A stretch of DNA of 64,000 nt from an uncultured Elusimicrobiales bacterium (GCA_944324645.1 CALUXB010000001.1:248001-312000), one strand, 5' to 3'; shown: positions 42,391-50,365, counted from the first letter of the stretch. Program-made: numbers and translations. Notes: generated by a model not told the origin, from the letters alone.

Positions 42391-43323
42391 ATGAAAGAAT
42401 ATACAGCGATTATTCCGGTGGCTGGAAAAGGGGTGCGCTTGCTGCCTTTTACGCAGCATTGTCCTAAGACGATGCTCAGCGTGGCAGGAAAGCCCATTAT
42501 TGCGCATATTTTGCACCAAGTAGAGCAATGTGGTATCCGCAAAGTGGTCTTTGTGGTGGGATATCAGAAAGAAGTCTTGATAGCGTATGTGCGCAGCCAC
42601 TATCCACATTTGGAAACGATTTTTGTAGAGCAAAAAGAGCCTAAAGGTTTGGGACACGCCATTTATATGGCAAAAAATGCCGTCACGGGGCCGTGCTTTA
42701 TTGTGCTGGGGGATACGATTATTGACGGAGATTTGCGCCCGCTGGTGGCGTGCGGCAAGAACGCCGTTGGGGTAAAAACCGTAGAGGATCCGCGCCGCTT
42801 TGGCGTGGTGGAAATGAAAGGGGATTTTATTGTAGGCTTTGAGGAAAAACCGGAACATCCCAAAAGCAATTTGGCTTTAATTGGGGCGTACTCGTTTTTA
42901 GAGGCGGGGCAATTATTCTCTTGTTTAGAAGAAGTGATAGCGTCTGGAAAAACAGTGAAAAATGAAATCCAGCTGACAGACGCGCTGTCTTGTCTTCTGC
43001 AGCGGGGCGTGGAAATTGTACCCGTAAAAATGAATGACTGGTTTGACTGTGGCACGGTGGAAATTATGCTGCAAACCAACCGCATTCTGCTGCAGCGGCA
43101 CAGCCTGGTTCCTTCTAAATTTCAAGAGGGAAACCGCATTACATCTCCGTGCTGGATAGATGAAAGCGCTGTGGTGGAAAATTGCGTATTGGGGCCGTAT
43201 GTATCTGTAGGGGAAGGAGTGGTGCTTAAAAACTGCCAAATAGCAGATGCCATCATCTCTGCGCAAACAGAGTTGGAAGGGAAAAAAGGGCAACATTTTA
43301 TTGCCGATAAATATTATAAATAA
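42391..43323 (+). CDS. Sugar-nucleotide pyrophosphorylase (NDP-sugar synthase type)
   Basis: A 310-residue nucleotidyltransferase. The signature VAGKGVRLLPFTQHCPKTML near residue 10 corresponds to GxGTRLxPxTxxxPKxM, with the lysine that binds the sugar phosphate (KP), GLGHAIYMA, GDTIID, and VGFEEKPEHPKSN. The C-terminal part (CVLGPYVSVGEGVVLKNC) is a short left-handed beta-helix. It most resembles glucose-1-phosphate thymidylyl/uridylyltransferases. The exact nucleotide and sugar are uncertain. The open frame extends to 42295, but the leaderless promoter position supports ATG 42391. Confidence 0.8.
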   Translation: MKEYTAIIPVAGKGVRLLPFTQHCPKTMLSVAGKPIIAHILHQVEQCGIRKVVFVVGYQKEVLIAYVRSHYPHLETIFVEQKEPKGLGHAIYMAKNAVTGPCFIVLGDTIIDGDLRPLVACGKNAVGVKTVEDPRRFGVVEMKGDFIVGFEEKPEHPKSNLALIGAYSFLEAGQLFSCLEEVIASGKTVKNEIQLTDALSCLLQRGVEIVPVKMNDWFDCGTVEIMLQTNRILLQRHSLVPSKFQEGNRITSPCWIDESAVVENCVLGPYVSVGEGVVLKNCQIADAIISAQTELEGKKGQHFIADKYYK

Positions 43324-43341
43324 AAGCAATACTTACTATAT

Positions 43342-43368
43342 GCCTCCGCCGAAAAGCGGAGGCTTTTT
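43342..43368 (+). terminator. Intrinsic terminator after nucleotidyltransferase
   Basis: GCCTCCGC and GCGGAGGC pair around CGAAAA, followed by five T. Confidence 0.9.
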
Positions 43369-43375
43369 ATTGCAA

Positions 43376-43942
43376 TTATTGGGCGGTCGCAGAAGCAGCT
43401 TGCCCGGAAATGGTGGTTGTAGAGGGGGACGTCTCAGAAAGGGTTGTGTCGCCTGCGGCAGACTGTATAGGCGCTTGTACGGTGTCTGATGAGGCCAGTG
43501 TCTGCGCCGGCAGCTGCGGAGGGAATAGTTCGTCTGCCAATTGCTCGGTTTTTGTTTTAGCGGCGCTATATTGTGCGGCGGCTTCCATAAATTGGGAAGT
43601 AGGCCGGGTATTAAGCGTATTTTTGGCAATTTCTGCTTGATAAATTGCTTTTTTAAGTTCAAAGTCCTGCAAAGCAAAGAATAAAGTTAGTTCTTTGAAC
43701 AACCGGTCCCGCTCCGCTTCTACCACTACCGGGCAGGAACTTAAAGCCTGTGTTAAAAGGGAAATATTCAGTTGGGCCTGTTGGGAGGTGGCCCGGTCTA
43801 AAGCGGGGTTTAAGCGATCCAAGTCCGGCACGGAAACGGCAGCCGCCTGGCTGGTATTGCGGGCCGGGATATAAAAATGACCCACCATCATACCGGCGGT
43901 AAAAATTAAACCGATTGTAAAAAGATATAAGACATAGCGCAT
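43376..43942 (-). CDS. Membrane-anchored protein of unknown function with Ser/Thr/Ala-rich tail
   Basis: A 188-residue protein with one N-terminal hydrophobic segment (residues 3-20), a polar middle part with two cysteine-poor helices (around ALSSC and LFKELTLFFALQDFELKKAIYQAEIA-type residues), and a low-complexity tail rich in Ser, Thr, Ala and Gln. I do not recognise a family. I place the start at ATG 43942 because TAGAAT lies exactly six bases upstream (43949-43954); the frame could start two codons earlier. It is transcribed toward the nucleotidyltransferase. Confidence 0.6.
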   Translation of the reverse strand: MRYVLYLFTIGLIFTAGMMVGHFYIPARNTSQAAAVSVPDLDRLNPALDRATSQQAQLNISLLTQALSSCPVVVEAERDRLFKELTLFFALQDFELKKAIYQAEIAKNTLNTRPTSQFMEAAAQYSAAKTKTEQLADELFPPQLPAQTLASSDTVQAPIQSAAGDTTLSETSPSTTTISGQAASATAQ

Positions 43943-43948
43943 ATACAT

Positions 43949-43954
43949 ATTCTA
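43949..43954 (-). promoter_or_regulatory. -10 box of the membrane-anchored protein gene, leaderless arrangement
   Basis: TTGC followed by TAGAAT and six bases to ATG 43942. Confidence 0.5.
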
Positions 43955-44170
43955 GCAAAATCCATCTGAAAAGAAAGAGAAAAATGCCATAGGCCGTATT
44001 AGGGATATTTCGGTTTGGATAAGAGGGACGTTTTTCACAGATGACGGGGTGCTGCGGACCGGATAGAAAAGAGCTCTGTGCGGCGCGAAGCGTAACGAAA
44101 AAAATTTGCTATAATAAATATAGAGATTCCAACAGAAAAATAAAATCTTTTCTTGCGGATTAAATTTTAG

Positions 44171-44212
44171 TATAATATTTATGTTGAGGGTTTGAGCAGC
44201 CCACAGACCCTC
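44171..44212 (+). promoter_or_regulatory. tRNA promoter and leader hairpin
   Basis: TATAAT at 44171-44176 (another TATAAT is at 44110-44115), followed by a stem GAGGGTTTG / CAGACCCTC (44186-44212) in the precursor before the tRNA-Lys. Confidence 0.5.
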
Positions 44213-44234
44213 GTAGTTCCTTGACCGTTTTTTA

Positions 44235-44306
44235 GCGCTCGTAGCTCAGTGGTAGAGCATCCGCCTTTTAAGCGGGGGGCCGTGAGTTCAAGTCTCACCG
44301 GGCGCA
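44235..44306 (+). tRNA. tRNA-Lys (anticodon TTT)
   Basis: A 72-base cloverleaf: acceptor GCGCTCG / CGGGCGC, D-arm, anticodon loop CTTTTAA with anticodon TTT, T-arm GTGAG-TTCAAGT-CTCAC. CCA is not encoded. Confidence 0.95.
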
Positions 44307-44313
44307 CTTTTAA

Positions 44314-44388
44314 GCCCTCTTCGTCTATCGGTTAGGACGTCGGATTTTCAATCCGAAAAGAGGAGTTCGATTCTCCTAGAGGGCGCCA
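44314..44388 (+). tRNA. tRNA-Glu (anticodon TTC)
   Basis: Acceptor GCCCTCT / AGAGGGC, anticodon loop TTTTCAA with anticodon TTC, T-arm GGAGTTCGATTCTCC; CCA is encoded. It lies seven bases after tRNA-Lys, in one transcript. Confidence 0.95.
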
Positions 44389-44425
44389 TTTTAGAAAGTG
44401 ATATAGTAGAAATTGCAGCGAATTT

Positions 44426-44460
44426 AAAACCCCGGTTTAGACCGGGGTTTTGTTTTTTTT
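44426..44460 (+). terminator. Terminator after the tRNA pair
   Basis: AAAACCCCGGT and ACCGGGGTTTT around TTAG, followed by a T run. Confidence 0.9.
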
Positions 44461-44646
44461 AACCAAAATATCTTTTTGCCCAAGGACATTTTCCTTCTCT
44501 TGCAAATCCAACAACATATGGTTGGGGATATATCCCATATTTTACGATATAAGACAGAGGGCCTTTGATTTTTTATGCGTTGAAGGGCCGTGCTGGTATA
44601 AGAAGGTTTTGAATGTTGCCTGACTGCGCGAAAACAATGCCGTTGC

Positions 44647-45609
44647 CTAATCAAAACGTTTGACACGCCGATGGCAATATGGCTGGGTGCCTTTGCGCTG
44701 ATAATAATGTTGGTGGTAATCTTCGGCAGGCCAAAATATTTGCCGCGGTAAAAGTTGGGTGGCGATGCGGTAGCCTTTATCTTGAAGTTGTTTTAACAAT
44801 TTTTCCGCCGTATGTTTTTGTTCTTCATCAGCGTAGAACAGCGCGGAGCGGTACTGCTGGCCGATGTCTGGGCCCTGGCCGTCAAGTTGTGTAGGGTCGT
44901 GTATTTCAAAGAAAAGTTTGGCTAATGCTTCATAAGAGATTTGGGCAGGGTCAAACAGGACGCGCACCGCCTCATAATGGCCTGTCTTGCCGGTGCAAAC
45001 TTGTTCATAGGTGGGGTGCGGCACGTGGCCGCCTATATAACCGCTTTGTATGCTCAGTACGCCGGGGGCTTGGCCCAGCAAGTGCTCTACTCCCCAAAAA
45101 CACCCGCCGGCAAAAACCGCCTCTTTTGCAACGTTGCAATCTGGCGGCGTGTGCACTGCGGTGTTGGCAGAGGCAGAGGATGTGGCGCTTTTGTCTGGTG
45201 TGCCGGGTGTTTTGGCCTCTGGTGCAACCGAATGGGAAGAAGAATTGCGCGGAAGTGTGTCGGGCACAAAAGCCAACGAAAGGGAATTAACGCAATGGCG
45301 GGTATTTTTAGCAGTGAACCCTTCCCCAAGAAAAATGTGGCCCAAATGCCCGCCGCAGCGCGCACAAGAAATTTCGGTGCGGTATCCGTCGGGGTCTGGG
45401 GTTTGGCGCACGGCGCCTTTTATTTCTGTGTCAAAACTGGGCCAGCCGCAACCACTGTCAAATTTGTTCTCAGATCGGTAAAGCGCCGCCCCGCATTGGC
45501 GGCAAATATAAAGGCCCTTTTGTCGGTGCCGGTAGAATTTGCCTGAGAAGGGGGCTTCCGTTGCTTTATGTAAAATGATTTGTTCTTCCTGAGGAGTTAA
45601 TTTTTTCAT
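44647..45609 (-). CDS. msrBA: Bifunctional methionine sulfoxide reductase MsrB-MsrA
   Basis: A 320-residue fusion that reduces both R and S forms of methionine sulfoxide. Residues 1-115 are MsrB: zinc CxxC pairs CRQCG and CARCGGHLGHIF, and the catalytic Cys in RHCVNSLSLAF. Residues 160-320 are MsrA: catalytic GGCFWGVEH near residue 170, then YIGGHVPHPTYEQVCTGKTGH and DIGQQYRS. The linker (about 45 residues) is Ser/Thr/Pro-rich. The domain order B-A is less common than A-B, though both are known. No signal peptide is seen, so it should be cytoplasmic. Confidence 0.94.
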   Translation of the reverse strand: MKKLTPQEEQIILHKATEAPFSGKFYRHRQKGLYICRQCGAALYRSENKFDSGCGWPSFDTEIKGAVRQTPDPDGYRTEISCARCGGHLGHIFLGEGFTAKNTRHCVNSLSLAFVPDTLPRNSSSHSVAPEAKTPGTPDKSATSSASANTAVHTPPDCNVAKEAVFAGGCFWGVEHLLGQAPGVLSIQSGYIGGHVPHPTYEQVCTGKTGHYEAVRVLFDPAQISYEALAKLFFEIHDPTQLDGQGPDIGQQYRSALFYADEEQKHTAEKLLKQLQDKGYRIATQLLPRQIFWPAEDYHQHYYQRKGTQPYCHRRVKRFD

Positions 45610-45662
45610 AAATGGTGCCCATATAGTAGCAGTTGGATATTCGTCCGGTCAAGTAAAAAAAT

Positions 45663-45692
45663 AAAAACCCCACCCAACGGGGCGGGGTTTTT
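45663..45692 (-). terminator. Terminator after the last pilin of the cluster
   Basis: On the minus strand CCCCGCCC and GGGTGGGG pair around CGTT, followed by TTTTT. Confidence 0.88.
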
Positions 45693-45710
45693 AGCAACAA
45701 ATAAGCAATC

Positions 45711-46322
45711 TTAGTCGCCGCTACCACCCGTACCACCCGTACCACCCGTACCACCTGTGGTGGATACAGCTGTATTTTTGATGGTGGTCACGTTAGCGCC
45801 ATCGGTTGCACTGTAGGTATCACCGTTGGTGAAGTCAATACACAAGGCTTCGTCATTGTCTTTGGTGGTGCCAGTGCCGGCTAAGCAGTACACAGTGGCA
45901 TCTTTCTCATAGTAGCGGCCCAATGTATAGCCGTACTGAGAGTTGTTGACGCGTTCTGCCACGACGCCAGCATCGTTGGTGCCGTCTGCATCCAAAGCGG
46001 CATTCGTTCCGTGCAAGGAAATCAAGAAGCCGTTGCCACAGGTGTCGGAAGTCGTTTGGCCCGGGGCTTTGGTGCAGAAATACGGGCTAGCCGTTGCACC
46101 GGCAGGAGCCACGTCCAACGCTTTCCAGTTGCCGGCATATTTGCCCGTGCGCAATTTAAAGCGCTGCTGGGCCTGTACAACGTTGCCCATTAAGATTTCA
46201 GCTTCGCTAATGCGGGAGCGTTCCACCGCGCGGAAGTACGCGGGCAAGGCCATAGCGGCCAAGATACCGATGATCAAGACGACCACCAGCAATTCAATCA
46301 GGGTAAAACCCTTCTTATTCAT
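45711..46322 (-). CDS. Type IV pilin with Gly/Thr-rich tail (paralogue 1)
   Basis: A 203-residue prepilin: leader MNKKG, cleavage site G^FTLIELLVVV, helix end MALPAYFRAVERSR. The D-region has C-x14-C (CLAGTGTTKDNDEALC), then a tail with repeated GGT/GG units (TGGTGGTGGTGG). The strong AGGAGG and a good promoter (TTGATT, 17 bases, TAAACT at 46377-46405, minus strand) suggest high expression, so this and its sister at 46541 may be major pilins. The DNA of the two genes and their leaders is nearly the same. The variable middle and tail differ. Confidence 0.92.
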   Translation of the reverse strand: MNKKGFTLIELLVVVLIIGILAAMALPAYFRAVERSRISEAEILMGNVVQAQQRFKLRTGKYAGNWKALDVAPAGATASPYFCTKAPGQTTSDTCGNGFLISLHGTNAALDADGTNDAGVVAERVNNSQYGYTLGRYYEKDATVYCLAGTGTTKDNDEALCIDFTNGDTYSATDGANVTTIKNTAVSTTGGTGGTGGTGGSGD

Positions 46323-46342
46323 AAAACCTCCTACAGTTTTAT
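46321..46342 (-). promoter_or_regulatory. 5' UTR hairpin with Shine-Dalgarno in loop (paralogue 1)
   Basis: ATAAAAC and GTTTTAT form a 7-base-pair stem; the loop TGTAGGAG contains the Shine-Dalgarno, and the start codon AT lies in the stem. The same structure occurs before the sister pilin. It could control translation. Confidence 0.5.
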
Positions 46343-46376
46343 TGAGATAGAAGTCGTAGCTATTGGCTACCTCTTT

Positions 46377-46405
46377 AGTTTAGCAGTAATGGCTGGGAAA
46401 ATCAA
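46377..46405 (-). promoter_or_regulatory. Promoter of pilin paralogue 1
   Basis: TTGATT (46400-46405), 17-base spacer, TAAACT (46377-46382), minus strand. The transcript begins near a small stem GTAGC/GCTAC at its 5' end. Confidence 0.65.
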
Positions 46406-46489
46406 GCCCCGCGGGCCAGGCCGTTCTATACTGTTTTTCTACTTAATGTAACTGGAGGGGTTGTAGAAAGGCAAAGGAAAATGGGAATC

Positions 46490-46515
46490 AAAAACCCCGC
46501 CTGTGGGGCGGGGTT
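46490..46515 (-). terminator. Terminator between the paired pilins
   Basis: On the minus strand CCCCGCC and GGCGGGG around CCACA, followed by TTTTT. It separates the two paralogue genes into independent transcripts. Confidence 0.88.
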
Positions 46516-46540
46516 AGCTTAACAATAAATAAGTTAAACC

Positions 46541-47143
46541 TTAATTACCGTCGCCCGTATCGGCACCACCGGCGCCGCCGGAGCCGCCGGCACCTTCAAT
46601 AGTGGTTACGTTAGCGCCATCGGCTGCTACATAGGTATCGCCGTTGGTGAAGTCAATGCACAAGGCTTCGTCGTTGTCTTTGGTGGCAGCCGCAGTGCTG
46701 GCTAAGCAGTACACGGTGGCATCTTTCTCATAGTAGCGGCCCAATTTGTATCCGTACTGAGAGTTGTTGACGCGCGTTGCTACCACACCAGCATCGTTGG
46801 TGCCGTCTGCATCCAAAGTGGCATCTTGCCCGTGCAGGGTAATTAAGAAGCCGTTGCCGCAGTTGGCAGCAGTCGTTTGGCCCGGGGCTTTGGTGCAGTA
46901 AGAAGCATCAGCCGTTGCGCCGGCAGGAGCTACGTCCAATGCTTTCCAGTTGGTAGCATATTTGCCCGTGCGCAATTTGAAGCGCTGCTGGGCCTGTACA
47001 ACGTTGCCCATCAAGATTTCAGCTTCGCTAATGCGGGAGCGTTCCACCGCGCGGAAGTACGCGGGCAAGGCCATAGCGGCCAAGATGCCGAGGATCAGGA
47101 CGACCACCAGCAATTCAATCAGGGTAAAACCCTTCTTATTCAT
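46541..47143 (-). CDS. Type IV pilin with Gly-rich tail (paralogue 2)
   Basis: A 200-residue prepilin nearly identical to paralogue 1 in the first 55 residues (one change, LIIG to LILG) and closely similar elsewhere. The disulfide loop is C-x15-C (CLASTAAATKDNDEALC). The tail is GAGGSGGAGGADTGDGN rather than the Thr-Gly repeat. It has the same promoter pair (TTGATT, TAAACT), leader stem and Shine-Dalgarno hairpin as its sister. This indicates recent duplication including the regulatory region, with fast divergence of the tail. Confidence 0.92.
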   Translation of the reverse strand: MNKKGFTLIELLVVVLILGILAAMALPAYFRAVERSRISEAEILMGNVVQAQQRFKLRTGKYATNWKALDVAPAGATADASYCTKAPGQTTAANCGNGFLITLHGQDATLDADGTNDAGVVATRVNNSQYGYKLGRYYEKDATVYCLASTAAATKDNDEALCIDFTNGDTYVAADGANVTTIEGAGGSGGAGGADTGDGN

Positions 47144-47163
47144 AAAACCTCCTACAGTTTTAT
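47142..47163 (-). promoter_or_regulatory. 5' UTR hairpin with Shine-Dalgarno in loop (paralogue 2)
   Basis: The same ATAAAAC/GTTTTAT stem and TGTAGGAG loop as upstream of paralogue 1. Confidence 0.5.
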
Positions 47164-47198
47164 TTAAGATAGAAGTCGTAGCTATCAGCTACCCTTTT

Positions 47199-47227
47199 AG
47201 TTTAGCAGTAATGGTTAGGGAAATCAA
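47199..47227 (-). promoter_or_regulatory. Promoter of pilin paralogue 2
   Basis: TTGATT (47222-47227), 17-base spacer, TAAACT (47199-47204), minus strand, matching the sister promoter. Confidence 0.65.
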
Positions 47228-47266
47228 GTCCCTTTCCCTCAAAAAGACGTCACTCCTGCTGTTTCG

Positions 47267-47845
47267 TTAGGGTTTTGGTTCTTGTGAAACTGGGGCCGGA
47301 ATTAAATTCTGTAATTCCAAAAGCTCCGTCTGTTCCATAAACTGTTGGCAGAGGCTTTCTGCAGCGGTTGCTTGGGCCAGACACTGAGTGGAGCCTTGCG
47401 GAAAGGTGCGTATTAAATCATACCGGTGGCGGAGTGCGCCGTTGCGGGAGGCCGTAATGGTTCCGCCTTGTCCTTGGGGAAGCAAGCGTAAAGTGACGGT
47501 AAAACCGTCCGTTTGTTTTTTTTGTTTATTATTAAAAGAGAAGAAAAAGTCAGCAGGATTGTTTTCCATCGGGCTGGCTTTTACCTGTAAGGTGGACGGC
47601 AACTGCAGGTAAGGCAACAAATCCGCCCATTGTTCGCTATAGGTTTGATGCTGGGCAAAATAGGCATCCTCCGCCGTAGAAATGGCAATGATTACGGCTT
47701 GCATAGACAAACTCTGCGTTTTTTCCAACTGAGCCCAATAGCGGGGGAACAAAAACCACGCTGCCAGCGCCAGCAAGACAGCTACTGTTAACAGACCGGT
47801 TAATGTAAATCCGCTGCGGTTGTTTTTCAAGAAGAAACAGGACAT
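47267..47845 (-). CDS. Pilin-like protein lacking the conserved Glu5 (minor pilin candidate)
   Basis: A 192-residue prepilin-like protein. The cleavage site is G^FTLTGLLTVA, so the position of the usual Glu5 is Gly. Loss of Glu5 is typical of tip-type minor pilins (for example GspK), since this residue pairs with the neighbour below. The helix ends in LFPRYWAQLEKTQ. The D-region has C-x10-C (CLAQATAAESLC). No terminator separates it clearly from the pilin upstream. It likely belongs to the same cluster of four pilins. Confidence 0.75.
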   Translation of the reverse strand: MSCFFLKNNRSGFTLTGLLTVAVLLALAAWFLFPRYWAQLEKTQSLSMQAVIIAISTAEDAYFAQHQTYSEQWADLLPYLQLPSTLQVKASPMENNPADFFFSFNNKQKKQTDGFTVTLRLLPQGQGGTITASRNGALRHRYDLIRTFPQGSTQCLAQATAAESLCQQFMEQTELLELQNLIPAPVSQEPKP

Positions 47846-47886
47846 AAATACCTTTGTTAAATTAAATTAGTTGCGTATATTAAAAT

Positions 47887-47918
47887 AAAACGGCCTGTTG
47901 TGTGTCAACCGGCCGTTT
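47887..47918 (-). terminator. Terminator after the first pilin of the cluster
   Basis: On the minus strand ACGGCC and GGCCGT pair with a long loop (about 15 bases), followed by TTTTATTTT. The long loop makes it weaker, so part of the transcription may read on into the next pilin. Confidence 0.65.
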
Positions 47919-47926
47919 GTATTAAA

Positions 47927-48490
47927 TTAATTGCCGTTGTCTTGGCTCTCATCCTGCCCTGCGTTTAAACGCGGGTCCTGGGGTAAGTCGGCGGCTGAAT
48001 CCAGCGCCATAATATCTACGCACATATCTTCATCGGCAGAACTGCCGGCACTGGGCACACAATACAGGGTGGATTCTTTAAATGGACGCACCAGCGTATA
48101 AGAATAGGAGCTGCTTCCTACGCGTTGGGCTACAGCAAACCAATGCCCGTTGACATTTTCAAAATGAATGGCGTAACCGTTGTTGGGATTCTCTCCGCCA
48201 CCTTTGGTGTAGAAAGTTTTTCCGTCCAAACTAATATAGTCACCCAGACGGTCAATATAGGCGTTAATAGGAGCGGCATCCAGGGCGGTCCATTGTTCCA
48301 TATAGCGGGCTTTTTTCATAAATTGGCGTTCTTGGGCGTAAATAGCTAAGCCGATCAAGTTTTCGGCTTCTCCTACCCGGGTACGTTCTAAAAAATGAGC
48401 ATATTGTACAAAAGCTATGGCCGCCAAAATGGCGATTATCAGTACTACGACCAACATCTCAATCAAAGTGAACCCTTTTTTAAAATGCAT
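47927..48490 (-). CDS. Type IV pilin family protein
   Basis: A 187-residue prepilin: leader MHFKKG, cleavage site G^FTLIEMLVVV, helix end FVQYAHFLERTR. The D-region has C-x12-C (CVPSAGSSADEDMC), followed by an acidic tail with DESQDNGN at the end. It is the first pilin downstream of the thioredoxin/CcdA-type gene, with a gap of ten bases, so these genes are probably cotranscribed. Confidence 0.88.
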   Translation of the reverse strand: MHFKKGFTLIEMLVVVLIIAILAAIAFVQYAHFLERTRVGEAENLIGLAIYAQERQFMKKARYMEQWTALDAAPINAYIDRLGDYISLDGKTFYTKGGGENPNNGYAIHFENVNGHWFAVAQRVGSSSYSYTLVRPFKESTLYCVPSAGSSADEDMCVDIMALDSAADLPQDPRLNAGQDESQDNGN

Positions 48491-48500
48491 AATCTCCTCT

Positions 48501-49634
48501 TTAGATATTTCCTGCCAGCAGAATAAACAAACCCAAAAAGACTACACAAAGCAGCAGCTTAGTAATTCCCAGATGTTTTTTTAAGAAATCATTAAATCCG
48601 CGTGATTCGTAACCCGCCACAGCCAAGGCAAAAACTGCCAGCAGCGGTACGATAAACATAAAATTGTATAACAGCAAATAGAGAACAGCCTTTACCCGGT
48701 AAGCCGGGTCTTGCATAATTAACACTACGGTTGGCAAATATACCTGCCCTGTACATACCGCCTCCACTAAAGACACACAAAAGCCTACGGCCAGCGCCGC
48801 CAAAGTTAAACGCCAAAGGCTTTCGTGTTTATCGCGCAGGAAAAACCCCATAATCTTATGGATGCGCACTTTTAAATTTTGTGGCAGTTGCAGCAACATT
48901 TTGTCGGCTTTCTTTGTTTTTTGATAAATCAAAAAGTCATATACGCTTAAAGCAAAAAATATCAGACACACAAAAGCCGTCAGAATATAAAAAGCTTTAA
49001 TAACCCAGTAAAATCCCTGCATTGCATAGAGGAATTGAAATAACCCCAGCCCAATGAGCACATACGCCGCAAAAACAGCAGCACAATAAGACAAGCCCAC
49101 TACTATAATCTCCCGGCGGGTATATTTATATACCGTCAAGAAAGAGATAAAAAATACAATGACCGCAAATGCGCAAGGATTGATGCCGTCCACCAGCCCG
49201 GCCCCTATAATAGCCCAAAATGTAATTTGGTTGAAGGCGGTTTCTGTGTCCGGTGTTTTTGTTTGGATATCTGTTTCTTGCTGTAACAGAATAGCCTTTT
49301 CAATCGCACTTTCGGCGTAAGTTTTGATTTCGTTTGGATAACCCACCATATAGGTATCCCCTACTACGGCGGTGGGATAAGCGGGGCTTTGCCCAAAAGC
49401 CTCAGCCGTTTTTAGCAAAATTAAGTTGTTGCCGTCTTGCGAAATATCATAAATAATGAAATTGACTTGGTCTTTGTATTTTTCTTGCAGCACGGGCAGA
49501 TATTCGTTTTCAAAGTGCTTGCAATGCACACACGTCGGGCTGACAAAGATAGCAAAATCCACTTTTTTTGTTGCAGCAGCCGAGGTAAAAACCGTACAGA
49601 AAAGGAGAATTGCTAAAAGATAGACTTTTTTCAT
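48501..49634 (-). CDS. Thioredoxin-like plus CcdA/DsbD-type membrane protein
   Basis: A 377-residue protein. Signal/anchor at 1-22, an exported thioredoxin-like domain around 25-120 with a CVHC active site (PTCVHCKHFENEY), then about six membrane helices of the CcdA/DsbD type with GINPCAF near residue 153 and CTGQVYLPT near residue 290. The two membrane cysteines pass electrons from cytoplasmic thioredoxin to the outer thioredoxin domain. It is one base after marC and just before the pilin cluster. Because the pilins carry a conserved cysteine pair, it may reduce or isomerise their disulfides. This is inferred from context. Confidence 0.8.
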   Translation of the reverse strand: MKKVYLLAILLFCTVFTSAAATKKVDFAIFVSPTCVHCKHFENEYLPVLQEKYKDQVNFIIYDISQDGNNLILLKTAEAFGQSPAYPTAVVGDTYMVGYPNEIKTYAESAIEKAILLQQETDIQTKTPDTETAFNQITFWAIIGAGLVDGINPCAFAVIVFFISFLTVYKYTRREIIVVGLSYCAAVFAAYVLIGLGLFQFLYAMQGFYWVIKAFYILTAFVCLIFFALSVYDFLIYQKTKKADKMLLQLPQNLKVRIHKIMGFFLRDKHESLWRLTLAALAVGFCVSLVEAVCTGQVYLPTVVLIMQDPAYRVKAVLYLLLYNFMFIVPLLAVFALAVAGYESRGFNDFLKKHLGITKLLLCVVFLGLFILLAGNI

Positions 49635-49635
49635 C

Positions 49636-50229
49636 TTATATACTTCCTTTCATAAATTCCGAAATGCCGCCCATCACCATATCCACAGACATCAGCACCA
49701 GTATCATACCCGTTAAGCGTTCTATAGCCACCAACCCTTTTTTGCCTAAGAGGTTGCTGATGGGAAAAGATAACATCAGTACGGCAGAGTTGATGAGGGA
49801 GGCCGTTAATAAGGCCGACAGAGTCAACAGTTTGTTGGGCTGCTGGGCAGACAGAATCATTATAATAGACAATACAGCAGGCCCCGCCACCAGGGGAATG
49901 GCCAAAGGCACGATAAAAGGCTCTTCTTCTTTGGGATTGGTGTGGGGTTCATCGTCATTATTGAAAACCAATTTCATAGAAATAATAAACAGAATAATGC
50001 CGCCGGCAATACTCATAGAAAAAGAGTGAATGCCAAACATATGCAAGAACCATTTCCCTAAGAATAAAAATGCTACGGAAATACCCAAGGCGATAGCTAA
50101 TTCGCGAATCAGCACGGCTTTGCGGCGCTCCGGGGCCACTTTTTTCAAGGCCGAGATGAAAAGAGGAATATTACCAAAAGGGTCCATCACTAAACAAAGG
50201 GTAATAACAGAAGAGAAGAAAAAATCCAT
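49636..50229 (-). CDS. MarC family integral membrane protein
   Basis: A 197-residue protein with about six membrane helices (FGNIPLFISALKKVAPERR near the start, VAGPAVLSIIMILSAQQ in the middle). The family has no proven function; the old link to multiple antibiotic resistance is not supported for its founding member. AGGAGT lies before ATG 50229. It is the first gene of a probable operon with the thioredoxin/CcdA gene and the pilins. Confidence 0.85.
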   Translation of the reverse strand: MDFFFSSVITLCLVMDPFGNIPLFISALKKVAPERRKAVLIRELAIALGISVAFLFLGKWFLHMFGIHSFSMSIAGGIILFIISMKLVFNNDDEPHTNPKEEEPFIVPLAIPLVAGPAVLSIIMILSAQQPNKLLTLSALLTASLINSAVLMLSFPISNLLGKKGLVAIERLTGMILVLMSVDMVMGGISEFMKGSI

Positions 50230-50365
50230 AATGACTCCTATTTTTGAACAAACAATACCAAGCGGTTTAGACCGCCATCTTGTTATAGTATAGCAATTTC
50301 CTGCCGGAAATGTGGGGCTTTGCTCTCTAACGTAAAATTCTCTGTGCGTTTATAAAGGGATTTAG

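Noticed and set aside
44424-44666. 80-codon minus-strand frame overlapping the tRNA terminator
   Set aside because: Composition is random-like, it overlaps a terminator and the end of msrBA, and there is no promoter or ribosome binding site.
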